The notes under the pieces: generated by a model
Told to the model about the DNA's origin: nothing
Database searches by the model: none
The model's input: only the letters and a program-made list of their open reading frames with translations
NCBI GenBank assembly: GCA_034331105.1
Contig: JAXQGB010000011.1
Coordinates: 1 to 64,000 of the forward strand
Direction: 5' to 3'
DNA length: 64,000 bases
DNA from: Caenicola sp034331105
Lineage (GTDB): Bacteria; Synergistota; Synergistia; Synergistales; Synergistaceae
Part shown: in pieces, positions 36,553 through 45,645 of the stretch
Layout of the letters: every line of letters begins with the position of its first letter
Numbering within the stretch: position 1 is the first letter of the stretch
Position numbers and translations under genes: made by a program

Positions 36553-37294
36553 GGAAAATCGTCCTCCTTCAATTAAAAAGCCTTGGTACGGTCGGGTGAT
36601 ACCTCCGACATGAGATTGCGGTGCCCAGCACCGCGTGAAACAATGGTGAAGCAGTGGTGAAGCGGTTGTGAAGACTGGCAAGCAATTGGCAAGCAGTCGA
36701 TTAAAATACTGTCAAACAATGGTCAAACGGTTGTCAAACAGTAGTCAAACTATTGTTTTAAACATTGCTGAGCAGTTGCTAAGCGATGGCTGAGCAGTTG
36801 CTGAGCAGTTGTAGAACCTAAAAAACTTATAATCTCATTATCCTTGTATGCTTCTCATTCCGTCTTCCCCGAGTGCTTGTATCGGGGATCCAGTGTCTTT
36901 TGTTTAAATCTTTAAAACCCTGTAATAACCTAAGTTCTAAGCCGCTGGATCCCCGATCTAAGCATTCGGGAACGACGGAGAAGAACGTCAATGGCCGAAT
37001 CGACAGCGTTTTTGAACCTCCGTGGCCCTAGGCTGCAAATTCTCCGACCCAGCCCTTGTCACCTCACAACCGTTTGACTACTGTTTGACAATTGTTTGAC
37101 CGCCCCTACAACTGCTTCCCAATTGCTTCGCGGCGATGAGATCGCCACTTCGCGCGGAATTTTTATGCCGCACTTCGCCATCGTACTTACATACGTCGAA
37201 GCGACGAACAATGAATTTTGCTAAGTTAGCGCTTCGATATGCCCCAATTGCGCCGGGCACACGGTGACAATAATACGTCAGCTACGCCCTCATG
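36553..37294. repeat. Intergenic repeat mosaic 11 (best phased-word example)
   Basis: GTGAARC words start at 36635, 36646, 36657 and 36668; GGCAAGC words at 36677 and 36688; GTCAAAC words at 36711, 36722, 36733 and 36744; GCTGAGC/GCTAAGC words at 36767, 36778, 36789 and 36800. Nearly all steps within a family are 11 bp. A palindrome follows at 36861-36977, then inverted GTTTGAC words at 37072, 37083 and 37094, hairpins GGCGAT/ATCGCC and GCGG/CCGC, and a fragment of the 128-bp element ending GCCCCAATTGC (about 37185-37254). Confidence 0.88.
36861..36977. repeat. Long palindromic element
   Basis: The arms CGTCTTCCCCGAGTGCTTG and CATTCGGGAACGACGG, with inner GGGGATCCAG and CTGGATCCCC, flank an AT-rich centre. 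It belongs to the same family as 190-312. Confidence 0.75.
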
Positions 37295-38221
37295 TCAAAG
37301 AATAAGCTTCGCAAACCTATCAAGCTGCGCTGCAGAGTTCTTCATATACTCCGCTGCTTTGGCTTTGGCATGCCTTATGTCCTTTTTAAGCTGCTGGACA
37401 AGAGCATCAGCACCGGCAAATTTCATCTCTTCCCTGTTTCTTGCAACAAGTTGCAGCGTTATGGTCTTTTCGTAGAGGTCTCCGTCAAATCCAACGATGT
37501 GAGCTTCACAGTGCAGCCCTCTTGATCCTTCAAATGTCGGGTTATATCCGATGTTAAGGGCTACGGGATACCATTTCCCATTTATATGGGAAATTCCTGC
37601 ATAGCTTCCCCTCGCCGGATAGATCTTATTGGGCCTCACAGAGAGGTTAGCTGTCGGGAATCCAAGCACTCTGCCCCTTCCGTCGCCTTTGATGACCTTG
37701 CTTTGGATCATGAAGGGATAACCAAGCATTTCACACGCTGATTCGATCTGGCCTCTCAATACAGCCTCCCTGACAGAGGTGCTGCTTACTATGCCGCCGT
37801 TAAGCCTGTACGAACCAATAACATCAAGGGACCAGCCGCGTTCCCGGCAAAGTTCTGAAAGGAGCTCCGGAGTCCCTATCCGGGCTCTTCCGAAACGGAA
37901 ATTCTCTCCTATTACAAGTCCGTCTATAGATACTCTCTTCGCTATGTGGTCGAGAAAATCTGCAGGAAGCATGTCTGCAAGGGTGATGTTGAAGGGCACC
38001 TTGTCCGCAACAGGTATGCCAAGGTAATTTATCAGCATGTCCCTCTCTTCAGGAGTGAATAGAAGTTTGAATGAATCCTTATTGAAGACCAGCTGGGGAT
38101 GTCCCTCAAAGGTAATGACTCCCCATCCGGTTCCCGTTTTTGCGGCACGTTCTTTAGCTGTCTCAAGCAGACGCTGATGACCCAGATGAAAACCGTCAAA
38201 GGCTCCTAGTGCAAAAATCAT
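37295..38221 (-). CDS. ribF: Bifunctional riboflavin kinase/FAD synthetase
   Basis: This 308-residue enzyme converts riboflavin to FMN and FAD. The N-terminal adenylyltransferase domain begins at once with ALGAFDGFHLGHQ; the usual 10-20 residue lead is absent. The C-terminal flavokinase domain has GDGRGRVLGFPTANL. The ATG at 38221 has AGGAG 8 bp upstream and lies just past the truB stop. It is the last gene of the nusA-infB superoperon. Confidence 0.95.
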   Translation of the reverse strand: MIFALGAFDGFHLGHQRLLETAKERAAKTGTGWGVITFEGHPQLVFNKDSFKLLFTPEERDMLINYLGIPVADKVPFNITLADMLPADFLDHIAKRVSIDGLVIGENFRFGRARIGTPELLSELCRERGWSLDVIGSYRLNGGIVSSTSVREAVLRGQIESACEMLGYPFMIQSKVIKGDGRGRVLGFPTANLSVRPNKIYPARGSYAGISHINGKWYPVALNIGYNPTFEGSRGLHCEAHIVGFDGDLYEKTITLQLVARNREEMKFAGADALVQQLKKDIRHAKAKAAEYMKNSAAQLDRFAKLIL

Positions 38222-38222
38222 T

Positions 38223-39149
38223 TCAATTGCTCCTGTCGTTGATTATATTGACTGCAGGCAAAAGATCGTATGGATCCCCCTGATCTTTGAATTTACAGAT
38301 GGAAAATATCTTATCAGATCTTACTATCATGTTCCCGGAAGTGCTTGAGTATCTTGCAAAGTTCTCTCTTTTCAGCCTGTGCAGAGAAATGTGCTGACCG
38401 TTGATAAGCCTCTCTGTATCTTCTTCCCCGCAAAGGTAAGAGGTCGCTGCAGGACATGCCGTTTCCGGAGGCAGAACTTTTTTGATCAGATCATCTTTGC
38501 TGATGTCTTCCAGTAAAGCTGCATCAAGAGCTTTATCCAGATCGAAGGGGCCGCAGCTTATTCTTTTAAGTTCGCTGACATGTGCTCCACAGCCAAGCAT
38601 TTGTCCCATGTCCCTCACAAAGCTTCTGATGTAGGTGCCCTTCCTGCAGGTTATCCGGAAAGATACTTTGCCGTCGTCCGATATTCCGCTTGTTCTTGAA
38701 GAATAAGCAAAAAAAACGGGTTTCTTTTCAATATTGAGATCATGTCCCTCTCTTGCAAGTTCGTGTGCTCTACGCCCGTCAACGTGGACTGCAGAGACAT
38801 TCGGCGGAATCTGCATCCTCCAGCCAAAAAAAGAAGGAAGAGCCAGATCAATATCTTTTTCGCTGATATTTCCCCAGCCTTGCCTGCTTATGATCTCGCC
38901 CGAAGCATCGTCGGTCGATGTCTCGGCCCCCAGGCATGCAACAGTCTCGTACGACTTCGGCATATCCATGACAAAATTGCTGAGCCTGGTCGCCGCCCCT
39001 ACAAGGATAATAAGAAGACCGGAGGCTGTGGAATCAAGCGTGCCTCCGTGTCCGACTTTAGTTTTTCTGCCAAGTTTATTGCGCACCATCTCAACGCATT
39101 TTGTGCTGCGCATATCTACCGGCTTATTTAAAAGCAGCAGCCCTGTCAT
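38223..39149 (-). CDS. truB: tRNA pseudouridine-55 synthase TruB
   Basis: This 308-residue enzyme modifies U55 in tRNA T-loops. It shows LLLNKPVDMRS and the catalytic-aspartate motif GHGGTLDSTASGLL, with GTYIRSFVRDMG further on and a PUA-like C-terminus. It overlaps nrnA by 26 bp and is followed directly by ribF, the common truB-ribF pair. Confidence 0.96.
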   Translation of the reverse strand: MTGLLLLNKPVDMRSTKCVEMVRNKLGRKTKVGHGGTLDSTASGLLIILVGAATRLSNFVMDMPKSYETVACLGAETSTDDASGEIISRQGWGNISEKDIDLALPSFFGWRMQIPPNVSAVHVDGRRAHELAREGHDLNIEKKPVFFAYSSRTSGISDDGKVSFRITCRKGTYIRSFVRDMGQMLGCGAHVSELKRISCGPFDLDKALDAALLEDISKDDLIKKVLPPETACPAATSYLCGEEDTERLINGQHISLHRLKRENFARYSSTSGNMIVRSDKIFSICKFKDQGDPYDLLPAVNIINDRSN

Positions 39150-40122
39150 CGATATATTTCTCCGCTTCTGCCTTTACAGAGTCAACTGCATTCTGAAAAG
39201 TACCCGCTATCTTCGCTCCGGCTGCCTGAAGATGGCCGCCTCCACCGAATACAGATGCTATCTCCCTGGCAACGCATGGAGCTTTGGTCCTTATACTGAC
39301 CTTATTTTCACCATTTATTTCAGTCAGGAACAATGCAACTTTTACACCTGTGATCCTGAGCAGCATATTGACCAAGCCGTCGACCGCGCTTGAGTCTGCT
39401 CCGGCTTCTTCGAAATCTTCCTTCTTCAGCCAGAACATAGCTCCTTTGCCGTTGGAAAACATCTCTGTCCTTGTGTATGCACATCCCCACAGTTTGAGTA
39501 TCGAAGGCGTCATGTTTTCATTTACATGTTCATCTATGACATCAGGCTTTACTCCTGCCTCCAGAAGCCTTGCAGCACATAGATGGCTCCTTGCCGTGGT
39601 AGTTCCAAATCTGAAATTGCCGTTGTCGGTGGATAGTCCGGTGTAGAGGCAGATCGCCTCCCCTTCTTCTATGCCCCATCCGCCTTCTATAAGCAGTTCA
39701 GTGATCAACTCTGCGGATGCGGAGACATCGGGATCCACCAGGTTAAGTTTGCAGTAAAGGTGGTTGTCGCCATGGTGATCAATGTTTATGCTGTCCGCAA
39801 TGAGGAGCACCTTTTCAAGGCCCGGCATGCTCCTTGCCGCTGTGCTGGTGTCTACGCAGATAATAAGAGAATTTTTGATCTCCTCTTCCGTGATCTCTTT
39901 GCAGCACTCGAAATCTTGGTAATATGGAAGAAACCGGTATCCACCAGGAATGGGGTCTCTCCCCATGATCCTGACATCCTTATCCAGCCTTTTTCCCAGT
40001 GAATATAGGGCCAGGCCACATCCCATAGTATCCCCGTCGGGATTTTCGTGACAAAGGATGACCCATTTTTTGCTTGAGTTGAACTTTTCTATTACCTCTC
40101 TCATAACTGCCATATCCATCAT
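39124..40122 (-). CDS. nrnA: DHH/DHHA1 phosphoesterase, NrnA-type nanoRNase
   Basis: This 332-residue protein has DHH motifs HENPDGDTMGCGLAL, CVDTS and DHHGDN and a DHHA1 C-terminal motif FGGGGHLQAAGAKI. NrnA-family enzymes degrade 2-5 nt RNA oligomers and pAp, and some hydrolyse c-di-AMP-derived pApA, which would connect with cdaA in this window. Its place between rbfA and truB is conserved in many bacteria. The start shares one base with the rbfA stop. Confidence 0.93.
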   Translation of the reverse strand: MMDMAVMREVIEKFNSSKKWVILCHENPDGDTMGCGLALYSLGKRLDKDVRIMGRDPIPGGYRFLPYYQDFECCKEITEEEIKNSLIICVDTSTAARSMPGLEKVLLIADSINIDHHGDNHLYCKLNLVDPDVSASAELITELLIEGGWGIEEGEAICLYTGLSTDNGNFRFGTTTARSHLCAARLLEAGVKPDVIDEHVNENMTPSILKLWGCAYTRTEMFSNGKGAMFWLKKEDFEEAGADSSAVDGLVNMLLRITGVKVALFLTEINGENKVSIRTKAPCVAREIASVFGGGGHLQAAGAKIAGTFQNAVDSVKAEAEKYIDDRAAAFK

Positions 40123-40493
40123 CAGTTTTCTCCTGAGGACCTTTTTTCTGCATCCATGGCGGCAACTTTGTCAAGCAGTTCCTCCATCGCTCTCGCTTTT
40201 GCTTCCGAGTCGTCGTAGACAAAGTGAAGTTCCGGTATTGTACGCAGATGCATATCTTTACCAAGCATAGACCTTATTTGTCCTGCTGTGGAGTCAAGCG
40301 CCTTCTGTATCTCATCCTTGCGGTCCATGTCTATAAGGGTATAAAAAACCTTGGCGAAGCTCAGGTCTTTCGATGTGCTTACCTTTGTCAGGATCGCATC
40401 CCTTACGTTATCCTTCTTTATCCGGACCTGAAGTATCTCAGAAATTGCCCTTAAAAATTCCTTGTTTATACGATCGATCCTATAAGTCACCAT
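40122..40493 (-). CDS. rbfA: 30S ribosome-binding factor A
   Basis: This 123-residue KH-like protein helps mature the 16S rRNA 5' end. It shows YRIDRINKEFLRAISEIL, then the AKVFYTLID strand and LHFVYDDS near the C-terminus. The ATG at 40493 has GGAGG 9 bp upstream; an in-frame TTG at 40499 is less likely. It overlaps ylxP by 14 bp. Confidence 0.94.
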   Translation of the reverse strand: MVTYRIDRINKEFLRAISEILQVRIKKDNVRDAILTKVSTSKDLSFAKVFYTLIDMDRKDEIQKALDSTAGQIRSMLGKDMHLRTIPELHFVYDDSEAKARAMEELLDKVAAMDAEKRSSGEN

Positions 40494-40791
40494 AGGCAAA
40501 AACCTCCCAAGTGAAACGTACTATCTCGAACTCACCCTCCGCCTCTCTTCTTGCCAGGAAGCTCTCCAGGTTCCTGAGCCTTTCTTCAAGCTCAGATGGA
40601 GAAGAACCGGCACCGGCAAAACCCAGCTCTGCGTCCTGCCATTTGTCTGCAGGCCCCAGGTCTGAGGAAGATAGGCTGAAACGGTTTCGCACCCCGTCCA
40701 GTATTGACCGGACAACATGCCTTCGATCTTTAAGGCTTCCCGCGTAAGGGAGCCTTAAAGAACACTCGGCGACTCCTATCCAGAAAGGCAT
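40480..40791 (-). CDS. ylxP: DUF503/YlxP-family protein
   Basis: This 103-residue protein has the family pattern: a strand, then the LKDRRHVVRSILDGVRNRF segment. YlxP-like proteins sit between infB and rbfA in many genomes and have been linked to ribosome assembly, but the activity is not established. It begins 10 bp after the infB stop. Confidence 0.88.
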   Translation of the reverse strand: MPFWIGVAECSLRLPYAGSLKDRRHVVRSILDGVRNRFSLSSSDLGPADKWQDAELGFAGAGSSPSELEERLRNLESFLARREAEGEFEIVRFTWEVFAYGDL

Positions 40792-40801
40792 TTTCTGCTC
40801 C

Positions 40802-42832
40802 TTAATCCAGAGTCTTCTTTTCCTTTACTATTTCGTAAGCTTCGATCACGTCGCCTACACGGAAATCCTGGAACCTTTCAAAGCTGAGGCCGCATTCGTT
40901 GCCAGAGCGGATCTCCCTTACGTCATCCTTGAAATGTTTGAGGCTGGAAAGCTCTCCGTTCCAGAATACCACTCCGTCACGGATAAGGCGCACTTTGGCG
41001 TTTCTTCTCAAAAGGCCTTCCATGACTCTGCATCCGGCTATGTTGCCTATCTTGGGCACCCTGAACATTTCCCTTATCTCTGCCGTTCCAAGTGTGTTTT
41101 CACGAAGCTCAGGAGCTAGCATACCCTCCATTGCAGCATGGACATCGTCCAGCATGTCGTAAATGACCTGATAGAGTCTTATCTGGACACCTTCTACTTC
41201 GGAGATCTTCTTTGCATTGCTGTCAGGCCTGACGTTGAATCCAACTATGATGGCGTTGGAAGCCGATGCAAGCATGACATCGGATTCAGATATCCTTCCG
41301 ACTCCTTCATGGACTATGTTTACAGTTACAGCATCCGTGTTCATCTTCATAAGTGACGAGTGGAAGGCCTCTAGCGAACCCTGTACGTCCGTCTTAAGGA
41401 CTATGCGAAGCTGCGGGACTTCTTCGGTCTGCATCTTCTCATAAAGTTCCTCAAGGGTCAGCCTCTTAGACTTGCTCTGGTCCATCTCCCTGCGCTCGAA
41501 CTCGTAGTGCGACATTATGTCGCGTGCTTCACGTTCTGAGTTTATGACCGAGAACTTTTCGCCGGGCTGCGGAACGTTTTCCAGTCCAAGGATCTCAACA
41601 GGCATGCTGGGACCGGCGCTGTCAACATTCTGGCCTGAATCATCTATCATTGCCCTTATCTTTCCCCAGGCAGTTTCCGTATGGATAATGTTTCCGCGGC
41701 GAAGCGTCCCGTTCTGCACGATGACTGTTGCGACAGGGCCCTTCCCCTTATCGAGGTTCGCTTCTATGACAGTTCCTTCAGGAGCCGCATTGGGGTCTGC
41801 CTTAAGTTCCTGCATCTCCGCGACCAGAATGACCATCTCGAGCAGTTGATCAACATTTATGCCGGTCTTGGCACCAACGTCGACCATGATCGTGTCACCG
41901 CCCCACTCTTCCGGAGCAAGTCCGTAATCAGAGAGCTGCTGGCGGACCCTTTCGGGCTTGGCTGCGGGCTTGTCTATCTTGTTTACTGCTACGACTATCG
42001 GAACTCCTGCTGCCTTGGCATGGTTCATTGCCTCAATGGTCTGGGGCATGATGCCGTCATCAGCCGCAACTACCAGGATCGCTATGTCTGTCACCTGAGC
42101 GCCCCTTGCGCGCATCGAGGTAAATGCCTCGTGGCCGGGTGTATCGAGAAATACCAGCGTATTGCCTTCGTAATTGACCCTTGAGGCACCTATGTGCTGC
42201 GTGATGCCTCCGGCTTCCTTCTCAGTGACCCTTGTCTTCCTTATGTAGTCAAGAAGCGTCGTCTTGCCATGGTCAACGTGCCCCATGACAGTAATGATAG
42301 GAGGCCTGAAAGGCAGATCCGAGGGGTCCTTCGCTGCAGAGTCCTTGCCCTTTTTTGTCCCTTTTTGGGGTGCAGGCTGCTTCTCTTCCTTTTTGGCAGT
42401 CTTGGCTTCAGTCTTATCCGATGCAGTCTCTTTCTCTTCAGGCTTTCCGAAGACAAAGTGCTTTTCAAAGCCCTTGCCGAGGATCTCAAGGATCTTCTCG
42501 TCAGCAGCAACTGTTGCAGGGACCATATGGCCCTCAGCCATAAGGATCTTGACCGCATTGCCCGGCTTTTCCCCGATGCTGGCCGCAACGTCCGATACTG
42601 AGGAACCTTCGCTGACAGTTACTACCGGATATGTCGTTATGGCTTCAACAGCCTTTTTCTCTTCCGCATCTTTTCTTCTTTTCAGTTCTTCCTCGACAAG
42701 AATGGAAACTTCCTCATCGATAGAACTCATATGCGATTTGATATTGACTCCTATTTCAGTCAATAACTCCACCATCTCCGTATTGCTCATCTCAAACATT
42801 TTCGCGAGATTATAAACTCTGATTTTGCTCAT
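40802..42832 (-). CDS. infB: Translation initiation factor IF-2
   Basis: This 676-residue GTPase places fMet-tRNA in the 30S subunit. An IF2_N module (KIRVYNLAKMF) is followed by a charged linker, the G domain (GHVDHGKTTLLDYI, DTPGHEAF, NKIDKP) and domains II-IV. The ATG at 42832 has AGGAG 8 bp upstream; an in-frame TTG further up at 42913 lies inside ylxQ and is rejected. The start overlaps ylxQ by 23 bp. Confidence 0.97.
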   Translation of the reverse strand: MSKIRVYNLAKMFEMSNTEMVELLTEIGVNIKSHMSSIDEEVSILVEEELKRRKDAEEKKAVEAITTYPVVTVSEGSSVSDVAASIGEKPGNAVKILMAEGHMVPATVAADEKILEILGKGFEKHFVFGKPEEKETASDKTEAKTAKKEEKQPAPQKGTKKGKDSAAKDPSDLPFRPPIITVMGHVDHGKTTLLDYIRKTRVTEKEAGGITQHIGASRVNYEGNTLVFLDTPGHEAFTSMRARGAQVTDIAILVVAADDGIMPQTIEAMNHAKAAGVPIVVAVNKIDKPAAKPERVRQQLSDYGLAPEEWGGDTIMVDVGAKTGINVDQLLEMVILVAEMQELKADPNAAPEGTVIEANLDKGKGPVATVIVQNGTLRRGNIIHTETAWGKIRAMIDDSGQNVDSAGPSMPVEILGLENVPQPGEKFSVINSEREARDIMSHYEFERREMDQSKSKRLTLEELYEKMQTEEVPQLRIVLKTDVQGSLEAFHSSLMKMNTDAVTVNIVHEGVGRISESDVMLASASNAIIVGFNVRPDSNAKKISEVEGVQIRLYQVIYDMLDDVHAAMEGMLAPELRENTLGTAEIREMFRVPKIGNIAGCRVMEGLLRRNAKVRLIRDGVVFWNGELSSLKHFKDDVREIRSGNECGLSFERFQDFRVGDVIEAYEIVKEKKTLD

Positions 42833-43160
42833 TGGCATCACTCCTGTCATAAATTGCCAAAACCTTTTTAGCCAGTCCGCCATGCGGAAGGGCGGCGATC
42901 TGTGCTGATCCAACTCCGAGATGTGATCCCAGAGTGGTCCTGTCCGTATTTTCCAATTTCAGCAGGATGACTTCTCCACGTTCGACCCTTGGCTTAAGGG
43001 AACGGAGGACGCTGGCGGAACAATCCGAAGTTACTATAACTACCAGCTTTTCATTGTGTTTACCGCCGGCAAACACCTGATCCTGCCCGATAAGAAGTAT
43101 TCCTGCTCTTCTGGAAAGGCCAAGGATATTCATCAGTTCCTCGTTTTTTGACTGATTCAT
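42810..43160 (-). CDS. ylxQ: L7Ae/L30e-family RNA-binding protein YlxQ
   Basis: This 116-residue protein has the L7Ae-like pattern LLGLSRRAGILLIGQDQVF, then VTSDCS. Such proteins bind kink-turn RNA. The ATG at 43160 (GGAGG 6 bp upstream) comes right after the ylxR stop. It lies between ylxR and infB, the conserved order. Confidence 0.9.
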   Translation of the reverse strand: MNQSKNEELMNILGLSRRAGILLIGQDQVFAGGKHNEKLVVIVTSDCSASVLRSLKPRVERGEVILLKLENTDRTTLGSHLGVGSAQIAALPHGGLAKKVLAIYDRSDANEQNQSL

Positions 43161-43161
43161 C

Positions 43162-43458
43162 TCAAGCCTCCCTCTTTTCATCTATGCAAATCGTCATGAG
43201 GTTTTCGTAAACATCCTCGCTGACATCTGACTTAAGGGCCCTTGAGAGCGCTTTTTTCTTTTTAGCAAGAGCCACACACTCCCGGCAGCTGCATACATAC
43301 GCTCCTCGGCCGTTAGCTCTCCCTGTCGGATCATATCTGACCTCGCCTTCAGGAGTCCTTATGACTCTCAGAAGTTCGCGTTTGGGAGATTCTTCGCCGC
43401 ATCCTACACATGTGCGGGGACGTTTTCTTTTTTCTGTCTTACGTTCCTCGCCCATCAT
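43162..43458 (-). CDS. ylxR: YlxR-family protein (DUF448)
   Basis: This 98-residue protein has the family signature RTCVGCGEESPKRELLR and a GRANGRGAYVC segment. YlxR binds RNA and in some bacteria affects transcription and RNase P, so its role is not settled. It starts 6 bp after the nusA stop. Confidence 0.92.
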   Translation of the reverse strand: MMGEERKTEKRKRPRTCVGCGEESPKRELLRVIRTPEGEVRYDPTGRANGRGAYVCSCRECVALAKKKKALSRALKSDVSEDVYENLMTICIDEKREA

Positions 43459-43464
43459 GCCGTT

Positions 43465-44580
43465 CTATCCTTCGTCGTCTTCGTCTTCGATAACGCTGCT
43501 CAGGTCTTCAAAAAGATCTTTCATAGTGGGCAGCTTTTCGTCCTCTTTGACCTTGATGTCTATCTTCCATCCCGTCAGGCGGGCGGCAAGCCGTACGTTC
43601 TGTCCGGCCTTCCCTATCGCAAGTGAAAGCTGGTCAGAGCGGACATAAACAATAACAGAGCGATCCTGGTCAAGCAATGGCTCGATCTTCAGCACCTTCG
43701 CGGGAGAGAGGGAATTCCTGATATAAGTAAGGATATCCTGGCTCCACACGATAATATCTATCCTCTCGCCGTGCAGCTCGTTGCTTATAGACTTAATGCG
43801 GGCCCCCTGCTTGCCGACGCAGGCTCCAAGCGGCTCAACGTTCGCATCAAGGCTTGCAACGGCGATCTTGGCGCGGGTCCCGGCTTCCCTGACGATGTTG
43901 CGGATCTCGACTACGCCGTCCTGGATCTCGGGCACCTCAAGCTCAAGAAGCTTGTGCAGGAGCTTCGGATGGGTCCTCGATACTATTATGCGCGGACCTC
44001 TGGTAGTTTGCCTGACATCAAGCAGATAAAACTTCATCCTTGACCCCGGAAGATATTTTTCACCGATTATACGCTCTTCCTTGGGCATTATAGCCTCTGT
44101 TTTTTCGTTAAGGCGGACCAGTATCTGATCGCCTTCAGACTTGAATATAGTTCCCGTGATGATATTGCCTATCTTGTCCGAGAACTGCTCGTAGATCACC
44201 TGGCGCTCAGCATCCTTCAGCCTCTGGATGATGACCTGGCGGGCTGTCTGGGCGGCGATCCGGCCGAAATCTTCAGGAAAAACTTCTTTCCTAATGATAT
44301 CTCCGGGTTCAACGTCGTCATTTCCCCTGCGCTTTGCTTCGGCAAGAGAGATCTCAGATTCATCGGAAGTATCGTCAGGTACGACGAGCCTGACCTCATA
44401 CAGGGTAAAGTCACCGGAATCGACGTCTATATGGACTTCTGCCGTCTGATTTCCGCCCTTGTACTTCTTGTAGGCAGATACCATGGCAGCTTCCAGACTC
44501 GCGACGATGATCTCCTCCGAAAGTCCCTTTTCTTCCTCTATCTGCTTGAGTACTTTCTTGAAATCTTTTCCAAGCTGCAT
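43465..44580 (-). CDS. nusA: Transcription factor NusA
   Basis: This 371-residue protein has the N-terminal RNA polymerase-binding domain, an S1 domain (GTIFKSEGDQILVRL), and two KH domains (PLGACVGKQGARIKSI and LAIGKAGQNVRLAARLTG). It lacks the C-terminal acidic repeats of E. coli NusA, as in Firmicutes-type proteins. It controls pausing, termination and antitermination. It follows rimP by 82 bp. Confidence 0.96.
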   Translation of the reverse strand: MQLGKDFKKVLKQIEEEKGLSEEIIVASLEAAMVSAYKKYKGGNQTAEVHIDVDSGDFTLYEVRLVVPDDTSDESEISLAEAKRRGNDDVEPGDIIRKEVFPEDFGRIAAQTARQVIIQRLKDAERQVIYEQFSDKIGNIITGTIFKSEGDQILVRLNEKTEAIMPKEERIIGEKYLPGSRMKFYLLDVRQTTRGPRIIVSRTHPKLLHKLLELEVPEIQDGVVEIRNIVREAGTRAKIAVASLDANVEPLGACVGKQGARIKSISNELHGERIDIIVWSQDILTYIRNSLSPAKVLKIEPLLDQDRSVIVYVRSDQLSLAIGKAGQNVRLAARLTGWKIDIKVKEDEKLPTMKDLFEDLSSVIEDEDDEG

Positions 44581-44662
44581 CTATTAAACTCCTCTCATGA
44601 AATTATTCTTAACTGTTGTCCTATCGTTAACAGGCGGGGCGAAAAGAATGTTATTATGAAAA

Positions 44663-45157
44663 TCACTTCTTCTTTATCTTCTTGAAAGTCTTCTTCTGGC
44701 CCTTTTCCTCTTTATATATGAGTTTGCCTTTTTTTATGTCCGCGAACGGGAAAGAACTCTCACCGTCTGCAAAAAGGAAATTTACCATGTCATCGTCGTC
44801 CACTCCGTTGATAATACCGGCGATCTTTTTGCCGCCTTTCAGCGACACCTGCACTTCCCTGCCGGAGAAAGTCCTGTAGTCCTCAGGAGTGAAGAGGGGC
44901 CTTTCCAGTCCGGGTGAACTTACTTCAAGGTAATACTTATCGGGAAGAGAGCTTTCCATCTCATCGAGATAGACATTTACCTCCCTTGCCACTGCTTCAC
45001 AGTCGGAGAGGTTCACTCCCCCGGGAAGGTCTACATAGACACGGAGAATCTTCATCTCATCCTCGGTGACGTTTTCAAAGCCGACACAGTCGTAGCCGAG
45101 CGATTCTATCCGCTCCCTGAGTCCGCTGTAAATGTCGCTCAGCTTGATCTTTTCCAC
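44663..45157 (-). CDS. rimP: Ribosome maturation factor RimP
   Basis: This 164-residue protein has the RimP pattern: VYVDLPGGVNLSDCEAVAREV and YYLEVSSPGLERPL. It is needed for 30S subunit maturation. GTG at 45157 with GGGGGG 6 bp upstream is the likely start. It heads the rimP-nusA-ylxR-ylxQ-infB-ylxP-rbfA-nrnA-truB-ribF operon. Confidence 0.93.
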   Translation of the reverse strand: MEKIKLSDIYSGLRERIESLGYDCVGFENVTEDEMKILRVYVDLPGGVNLSDCEAVAREVNVYLDEMESSLPDKYYLEVSSPGLERPLFTPEDYRTFSGREVQVSLKGGKKIAGIINGVDDDDMVNFLFADGESSFPFADIKKGKLIYKEEKGQKKTFKKIKKK

Positions 45158-45179
45158 CGTATACCCCCCTGTAAAGCAA

Positions 45180-45204
45180 GAAGAGTGGGCACGACCCACT
45201 CTTC
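45180..45204. promoter_or_regulatory. Leader hairpin before rimP
   Basis: A 10-bp perfect stem (GAAGAGTGGG with its complement, 5-nt loop) ends about 22 bp upstream of the rimP GTG. There is no T-run, so it is more likely a 5' leader structure than a terminator. Confidence 0.45.
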
Positions 45205-45645
45205 CAGTACTTGCCCCTGAATTAGTTATCAAATTGTAGCATTATTCTCAGAAAAAGCAATACAAAGCGCAAATTCGCTTTGTCTTGCTTGTGAAGCTTG
45301 CTTGTGAAGCGGCGATCCCATCGCCGTGAAACAGTTGTGAAGCAATCGTGAAGCCGTTGTAAGGGCGGATAAAAGACCAATCAGGGATCTCTGTTTGGAT
45401 TATGCTTGATATTATATTTTTTGAATTTAACAATTGCTTCACTACCGCTTCACTATTGTTTCACGCGACTGTATTTGTCGCAGTTTCACAATTGCAAAGA
45501 CCGCTTCACGCGACTGTATTTGTCGCAGTTTCACAACTGCTTCACTACCGCTTCACGCGACACAAGATGTCGCAGCTTCACCATCGCATGTTGCTAAGTC
45601 AGCGCCGTGCTCTTAAGCTTTTAGCGATAGCCCAACTACAATATC
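45205..45645. repeat. Intergenic repeat mosaic 12 with three tandem hairpins
   Basis: The left part has GGCGAT/ATCGCC and GTGAAGC words (45290-45362). The right part has inverted GCTTCAC words with hairpins GCGAC/GTCGC at 45464-45480 and 45509-45525 and GCGACA/TGTCGC at 45556-45572. A truncated 128-bp element (GTTGCTAAGTCAGCGCC) leads into the tandem elements that follow. Confidence 0.82.

Noticed and set aside
36635..36815. CRISPR array
   Set aside because: The repeat unit is 11 bp with 4-bp linkers, the words change along the array, and there are no cas genes or 25-40 bp spacers.
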